A program made the translations under genes and the position numbers. A model generated the notes under the pieces. The model saw only the letters and a list, made by a program, of their open reading frames with translations, was not told the DNA's origin and made no database searches. Below are positions 58,146 through 64,000 of a stretch of DNA of 64,000 nucleotides, piece after piece. The first letter of the stretch is position 1; every line of letters begins with the position of its first letter. The stretch is from Escallonia rubra (lineage: Eukaryota; Streptophyta; Magnoliopsida; Escalloniales; Escalloniaceae): positions 186,001 to 250,000 of the forward strand of contig JAVXUO010002115.1 of NCBI GenBank assembly GCA_033065855.1, in the 5' to 3' direction.

Positions 58146-59362
58146 CAGTGTTATTAAAGGCGCAGGCGCACCTAAGGCGCAAAAGGTCCCTGGAGCCTAG
58201 GCGCAAGGCGCAGGCGCGCGCCTTTTCGAAGCGAGGCGCAAAATTAAAATAAATATAAATAAATAAATAATAGTGCATTAAAACAATAAAATTACATTTA
58301 AAAAAATATTTCTTTTTCAGTATACTTCCTATAAGAACCACAAAGAACTAGATATTGTACCTTATTTTTGTACATATGTTTTAAGTCGTTCACATCCTTA
58401 TTTTATCGATAATGAGCGTATTAAATAATATCCTAATTTTATGATTATAAATCTATTAGCGACAAATGAGAATATAAAAAATACACATGACGTGAAAAAT
58501 AGACAATTCTTATTTTTGAAAGAGCTAATAAAAATGTCACTAAAAGCATATTTACAAGCTTTTTTTTTGTTGAGATTCGTGAGAACTACAACCACAAATG
58601 TGTAAATACGTGGTCAATGAAGGGCATATCTGAAGTTGAAGCAGTTCATTTTACACGAAGCTCATGCTCATCACAGAGCTTGCTGTGCTCATCGCAGAGA
58701 GAAATGGGATGTTTCCATGGGTGGTTGCCCCTCTCTGTGCAAAGATGACCTTCATCTGATTCTGAGCCCATGATTTCATCATCGTCCCTGAAAACCAACA
58801 GCCCATTTCTCTCTCTCTCTCTCTCTCTGTAATTCTACAGAGATACAGAGTGATATCTATCAATACATACATAAAAAAACAGGCGCAAGGACGAACAGGG
58901 ACTGAGTGAAGGAGGGAGAGGGAGAGGGGGAGAGAGAGAGAGAGACCATCGGGGTTGAGGCATGGAGCAGCAGAGTAGCAGCGGCATGAGCAGCGCCACG
59001 GCGTCGACAGAGGCAGCGGAGCAACTAGCAGTCAGCGGCGGCGGCGAGGGGACAAGCAATTGCAGCGACGACGGCCACCGGTCACCGGAGAAAGGATGAG
59101 GAGTGACGAGGTCACCGGAGCTTCGCGCACAGTGTGAAATTGATTTGGATTTGGGGATTTTAGACTTTGGGAGAAGGACGGAACAGGCGCAAGGACGAAC
59201 AGGCGCCTAGCTTCGCGCCTCCCGCCCCGCCATGCGCCTAGCGCCTGGGCGCCTAGGCTCACAAGGCGCGCGCCTAGTTGAACGCGCTGCGCCTAGCCTA
59301 GGCGAGGCGCGGGTTGTGCGCCTGAGCGCGCCTTGCGCCTAGGCGCGCTTTTAATAACACTG
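58146..59362. mobile_element. Non-autonomous hAT-type element, 1217 bases, with perfect 8-bp target duplication
   Basis: The termini read CAGTGTTATTAAAGGCGC and, in reverse complement at the right end, CAGTGTTATTAAAAGCGCGC. GGGCTATG flanks both sides exactly (58138-58145 and 59363-59370), the 8-bp duplication expected of hAT elements. Subterminal regions (about 58160-58240 and 59180-59350) are crowded with AGGCGC/GCGCCT words, which in hAT elements are transposase-binding repeats. No transposase is present. The middle holds a different, more host-like segment (about 58630-58850). The clean target duplication suggests a fairly recent insertion. Confidence 0.85.
58630..58850 (-). other. Possible captured host fragment inside the hAT element
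   Basis: The minus strand encodes MKSWAQNQMKVIFAQRGATT then HGNIPFLSAM and SSVMSMSFV before a stop, preceded by a CT/GA run. It reads like the C-terminal end of a small host protein. I do not recognise the family. Confidence 0.3.
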
Positions 59363-59608
59363 GGGCTATGTCATAGTCGAATTTGATCCAAATAGTACTA
59401 CTTAAAGAAAAAAGCACATTTTAAGCCATATTCAGTAAGCAATCCGGCAAGTTTATGATTATTACGTTCACTCGCTTGCGTACTTAAAAAGGGAACTACT
59501 ACATACCGCTTCCATTTTTGGATTTTGATGCATTACAAATACCACTTGGATTGTTGGACTCCATATTCGATCGAGGAACACAAACTAGAGATTAAGCTTA
59601 CTAGACAT

Positions 59609-60332
59609 GGCTAAGTTTTCGTGCTCCCCTTTCTTGCTCCTTGTCTTTGCTTTCTCAGGTTTGTGCATATGTCAATTACAGAGGTCTTTCTTTCTCATCT
59701 TACTACTATTATAATGCATATTGGCTAGAATAAGAGCCATATTATTGGTGAAGCATTGTGTCTGAAAACAAACTTGTTTTATTTTCAACCGTATGAAAGA
59801 AAAAAGAACTAAAAGAATCAGGAAATTAAACTAGTAAAAGCACCGTAAGAGTGTCATAGTTGAGTAAGGGTTAGATCCGCAGACTTATGTGTGTTTTAAC
59901 AAAGGAGTCCTACCGACTAGAGCCCATAAAAATTGACTTCGCTTATCTTTTATAACTACGTTGAAGCTTTTGAAGAGGGTACCCATCATTTATATACACG
60001 TACATATATGTAGACGCACATATATATGGTATACATACAAGTATGTGTATGCATATATGTATACGTGGATGACGTCCTTTATAATATTTGATCTACCAAT
60101 TTTGACTTAAGAGTGTCATAATCTTTCCTCTTGGTGCTCATATTCAATTTTGTGCAGTGATGTTGATGATGGTTCAAGCTGCTAACGCCAAAAGACAATG
60201 TTGAACTCCGACGAATGCAAGATAGACACTTGCGTTGACGAGTGCTTAAAGCGATACAACGGAAACGGAATTTGCTCTTCCTCTGCTGTTGGCCCATCCA
60301 TGGTCTGTTATTGCGTTTACTTCTGCAATTAA
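59609..60332 (+). pseudogene. Defensin-like (LCR-type) secreted peptide gene, broken
   Basis: Exon 1 (from 59609, near 59658) opens MAKFSC and a hydrophobic signal peptide start; a phase-compatible acceptor (TTGTGCAG) at 60157 leads to exon 2, whose beginning supplies the rest of a signal peptide (VMLMMVQAANA). The mature part has the plant defensin-like cysteine spacing C-x4-C-x3-C-x9-C-x10-C-x-C-x3-C, as in Arabidopsis LCR genes. The frame is not open right through exon 2, about one break, so it is called a pseudogene; it is otherwise well kept. A LINE is inserted exactly at the stop codon. It is a different family from the six-cysteine peptides at 2-12 kb. Confidence 0.65.
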
Positions 60333-61265
60333 GTTTTTTTTTTTGGTCAAAATTTCTTTTTATTCCATGAAAGCTCAAACTATTTACATTTTTACATACA
60401 AGACATACAACAATTGTTGTATATACCTATTTAACATGTATATACTTTCTACTCTATTGTATACAAAATTCTATGTACATCAAGCTCCCAAGCTTGACAA
60501 ATTTCCTTGTTTTGTACTGTGTTTGGAGCCTTTTTCCAGCTGTAGACCCTAAATTTGATCCACTGTTGTATAGCATACATACAACCTTGAGGAGTGGCAG
60601 CTTTCTGTTCAAATATCCTGGCATTTCTTTCTTTCCAGAGACCATAGACAGTGACTGCTACTGAGAGTTTACACATCTTAGCCTTGAAGCTTTTCCCCCT
60701 GAACTTCTTACCTGCTTCTTGTAGAAACTGAGGCCATCATGCAAGGGTTACATTAATATGTAACTTCCTTACTACCAACCTCCATAGTTCCTGAGCATAT
60801 TGATACTGCATGAACATATGCTCTGTAGTCTCCTGCTGACTCCAACATAACACACACCTATCATCTTGTGTAATGTTCCAAGCCTTCAGCTTATCTCTTG
60901 TTCTTAATCCCCCTTTGCAAATCATTCATAGCTGCACTGCACATCTGGGTATACAACCTGAAAACCAAACTAATTTCCACCAAGGGCTTTGAGGTGCTCT
61001 GGTTCTAATAGCTTCCCATGCTGTTTTAATAGTGAAATGGCCACAGGGATGTTGGGTCCATATTATCTGATCTGATCTTGTGGTATTAGGTTTCTCCTTT
61101 GTTTGTAATAGTTGCTGTAGTTCCCTTAGTTCTGTGGATCTGATATGAGGTAATCTCCATTCATTTGCCTCAATAATAGAGCATACTTTACTTTCAATGC
61201 TCAATCCAGCATCATAAGCTACCCTTGGACCATATCTGTGCAGTAGTGGCTTCTGCAATTAAGTT
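60320..61265. repeat. 16-bp target-site duplication around the LINE
   Basis: CTTCTGCAATTAAGTT is present at 60320-60335 and again at 61250-61265, flanking the LINE. It contains the last codons and stop of the defensin-like gene. Confidence 0.92.
60336..61249 (-). mobile_element. 5'-truncated LINE, 3' end of ORF2 (zf-RVT region)
   Basis: On the minus strand one frame carries WTQHPCGHFTIKTAWEAI, WWKLVWFSGCIPRCAVQL, then ICKGGLRTRDKLKAWNI, CVLCWSQQETTEHMF and VYGLWKERNARIFEQK, the typical reverse-transcriptase zinc-finger region (zf-RVT) at the end of plant LINE ORF2. Two in-frame TGA stops interrupt it (at about 60926 and 60737), the first where the family usually has Trp. A T-run at 60334-60344 on the plus strand is the poly(A) tail. 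With the 16-bp target duplication this is a textbook 5'-truncated insertion. The reverse transcriptase itself was not copied. Confidence 0.92.
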
Positions 61266-61428
61266 GTCACCAGCTTTCATGGTTATTCCTCCTTGGGTTA
61301 GCTGGTGTTCAATCCGGCCAACCCATGGCCATAGAAATATGTATCTACCTTTTTGTACTGAACAAGAGCCATTAATATATGATGACAATTGACATTTGAT
61401 ATGATACTCTTATCTCTCACGTAATTTA
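61266..61428 (+). other. Displaced 3' flank of the defensin-like gene
   Basis: Sequence that must have followed the stop codon directly before the LINE arrived; it is now 0.9 kb away. Confidence 0.6.
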
Positions 61429-61817
61429 GGCTCCGTTTGACACTAATTTTTTTTTTCTAGTTTTGGAAACTAGAAAAAATAAACGCGTTTGTTAACCAAA
61501 TTTTTTTCTTTTTCAGTTTAAAAAATCAGTTTTTAAATTGAAGAAGAAAAAAAAAACTCCAAAAATGAGTTTTTTTTTTAGACCACCACCACCACCCTCC
61601 CACCCCCCACAGGAAGCCACCTCCGGCGACCACTGGCGGCCAACTCCGGCGGCCATCGCCGGCAGCCACCAGCCACTGCAAACCACCACAAAAAAAACAA
61701 ACTCAAAATAAAAAATGTGTTATCAAACACCTACTTGTTTTTGTAAAAAAAAAAAAATTAAGCTGCTCTTTATTTATTTATTTTGGAAACTGAAAAAAAA
61801 TGTTGTCAAACAGAGCT
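61429..61817. mobile_element. Harbinger-like MITE family member
   Basis: Ends pair as GGCTCCGTTTGACA against AGCTCTGTTTGACA (reverse complement of the right end). The interior has the same plan as 62499-62852: A/T-rich arms with CAGTTTAAAAAATCAG and a core rich in CCACC and CCGGC. A clean 3-bp duplication is not seen. Confidence 0.6.
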
Positions 61818-62498
61818 CTGTTTTGGTTAGAGTAAAATATGGTTTTTTATAAGGGTAGAGGAAAAGCTTTCTCGTTGTAATAACTCCCAAGAAACTTCGA
61901 AGTCCAGAAAAGACCGACAAGGTGGATTACTACGTTACTACGAGTGTTCATTTGTCGTTTAAAGAGACAAATTCTACGGTTTTTTTTTTATCTTTTTTAA
62001 GAGACTCCAGATCTCTGGATAGAATTAGAGGAAAGAGAAAACGCTCATTCCCGATAGGAGTTTGAGATCCTCTTATTAAAGTCCAAAGAAAACAATGCAT
62101 CGAGCTGGCATGCTTTTTATTCAGGGAAAAAAACTTGGCAGCTAACTATACAAAAAAAAAAACAGCCATTAAGGGAAAAACTTGGCAGCACATTATTAGA
62201 GTGCCATTGACAACAAATCACTTACAATTTGCCATAGTTAAGAATTTGGTTGGAATAAATTTCCAATCATCCTCAAAAGATCGGAGTTTGGGAGACTCGT
62301 CTCAGTGTGGCAACAGCCTACTCTATGCATTATAATGAATTCGATCAACAAAAATTACACAAACTTGTTCGTAGGTGACACTTCTTTCCTATATTTTTGT
62401 TCAGAGAGAGAGAGTAATGAATAGCCAAAGATATATCAGCAAATTTAGAGCAAGCTCAGCTAAAGTACAGGAGAGATTGTTCAAAGACTAAACTTTAA

Positions 62499-62852
62499 GG
62501 GTCTGTTTGAAATCACTTACAATTTTCGTTTTCTGTTTCAAAAGAAAAAAACAAAAACGAAAACCAGTTTATTTTTAATTTTTTATAAAAATAAATGGGT
62601 GTTTGATTACCCAGTTTTTATTTTGAGTTTTTTCTATGGTGGTGGTAGTGGTGTTGGTGGGGCGTGGCGGTGGCCGGCGGCGGCAGTGGCTGGAAATCCA
62701 AAACTTCAAAATTAGAGTTTTAAAAAACAGTTCTATTTTAAAAACTGGTTTTCAAAACTGAAGAAGAAAAAAAAAACGAAAACTGTGTGCCAAAAGCGTT
62801 TTTTTTTCTTCAGTTTACAAAACTGTAAACTAAATGATTTTCAAACAGGACC
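62499..62852. mobile_element. Complete Harbinger-like MITE, 354 bases
   Basis: Ends read GGGTCTGTTTGAAATCA and, reverse-complemented at the right, GGTCCTGTTTGAAAATCA. TAA flanks both sides (62496-62498 and 62853-62855), the PIF/Harbinger target duplication. The core is GGTGG/CGGCGG-rich. It serves as the reference copy for the worn copies at 10480-12040, 11470-11912, 23185-23465 and 61429-61817. Confidence 0.75.
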
Positions 62853-62855
62853 TAA

Positions 62856-64000
62856 TTTTTTAGGCAAGGCTTGCGATAACTAACTATAAGCGGGGGCTGT
62901 GTAAAGCCGTAATTGCTACCAATACATTTCAGAAATAAATTAAGATTTTATGGTTGTTGAAATTAGTTTCAAAATCTGAATAACTATACTTGCCCAAAAA
63001 CAAAAAACAAAAAAAGAAAAAGGAAGAAGAAGAAGAAAAAAGGACAATTTACAGCTAAACAAACTCAAAAGGACGTCACTTGCTAGGATAGGAATCTCAT
63101 TCAAGTTATTAGCATTAGTTTTTACAATAAGGGACAAACAAAAATTAGAATGCTTGCACCCTCTTTATAATTATCTTTTTCTCTTTGGTATACCTAGACA
63201 ACAACATATTTATTTGTTTGATAGTGTCGTCATAGCTAGGAATGACAATGAGACGGGTTAGATGCGGATTTCAAATATCCGAACCCGCCCCGACAAAACA
63301 AATCTGCCAGTCCGCCCCGCCATCGGGTTAAGGGATGGGAATACCATCCCCGATCGGGTGTCTACAAGAAAATCCGCCCCCGCCCCGAAGCTATACGAAT
63401 AATGACCATATGCAGGTTCCGCACCCACACCCCCATCCCCTTCACCATACACACATCTGCATAGATCCAAAAACATACAGACAAACCGCTGGCGCACAAA
63501 CCAACTACTGGCGCACCACCAACGCATAACCAAGCACCACCATTGCACGATCCACCAACCACAGCAACGACCAGTCACCAACATAACACCCACCGCACAA
63601 TTACTGCTCGGGAATGGGCGCACCCATAATTTGCTGCTCTGTTTAATGCTTGCAGTTGTTCTCACGGGGAAAATAATTAAAATTACTTAAAGAAAGTACT
63701 ATAATCAAAATAAGGTGGCATGGTTCTAAGCTTAGATATTCGGCTGGTGTGGCTGGCTTCGAAAGCAAAATTGTTCTCCCGAATCAAGATAGCTGGGAAT
63801 TGACCTTATTAATAGTATGGTATGACCTTCGGTAATGGGGGCAGGCAATTGCTTGGCTTTATTCAGGTCTTTGATTCTAGGGCGAAGGAAGAGTGTGGTG
63901 CGGAGGAAGAAAGCGTGAGAAGAGAGAACAAGAGAAAGACGAGAAAAATGTTTAGGCTTTTCTTATATATATTTGGAGCAACGGCTGAGATTGCACATAA
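62856..64000. other. Gene-poor right edge with a possible MITE end
   Basis: Near 63236, GGAATGACAATGAGACGGGT followed by alternating CCCGCCCC and CGGGT words resembles the left end of a common plant hAT-like MITE; its right end was not found. The frames at 63258-63665 come from this GC-rich part. At 63890-63945 there is a purine-rich GAAGAGA stretch of leader type, but no start of a gene inside the window. Confidence 0.35.

Overview
The window is nuclear DNA of a flowering plant, apparently a eudicot. The evidence is spliced genes with GT-AG introns, plant-specific families (SBP-box factor with a miR156 site, STRUBBELIG-type receptor, mTERF, defensin-like peptides), low gene density and many small transposons. 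I cannot name the species.

Layout. 1-1110: 3' part of an mTERF gene. 2.1-15.5 kb: a small cluster of secreted cysteine-rich peptide genes: a decayed copy at 2.1-2.8 kb, an apparently intact two-exon gene at 4842-5511 and a broken copy at 9879-12326. The last two lie in a diverged tandem duplication (about 3.81-7.17 kb and 7.17-15.55 kb). The second unit has been lengthened by a foldback-like element, nested Harbinger-like MITEs and a long-TIR element with a GC-rich core. 16.0-17.7 kb: a small AT-hook protein gene with a 5' UTR intron. 17.7-29.1 kb: gene-poor, with C-rich and GTG-rich low-complexity tracts and palindromic MITEs. 29.6-39.5 kb: an SPL9/SPL15-like gene whose SBP domain is split by an 8.7-kb intron carrying a degenerate LINE. 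40.4-44.3 kb (minus): a GPATCH11-type G-patch/DUF4187 gene in four exons. 45.4-53.1 kb: an SRF2-like LRR receptor pseudokinase with 16 coding exons, divergent from the G-patch gene. 53.1-64 kb: gene-poor, with a GC-rich LTR-like block holding a 169-bp tandem repeat, a 1217-bp hAT-type element with a perfect 8-bp target duplication, a broken defensin-like gene whose stop codon lies inside the target duplication of a LINE, and two Harbinger-like MITEs.

The genes do not form a pathway. The main points of interest are the peptide-gene cluster and its decay, the LINE insertion exactly at the end of a defensin-like gene, and the datable sequence of element insertions. I found no convincing new multi-gene system. 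Exon boundaries were read by eye from splice consensus, frame continuity and family knowledge; no alignments were run.
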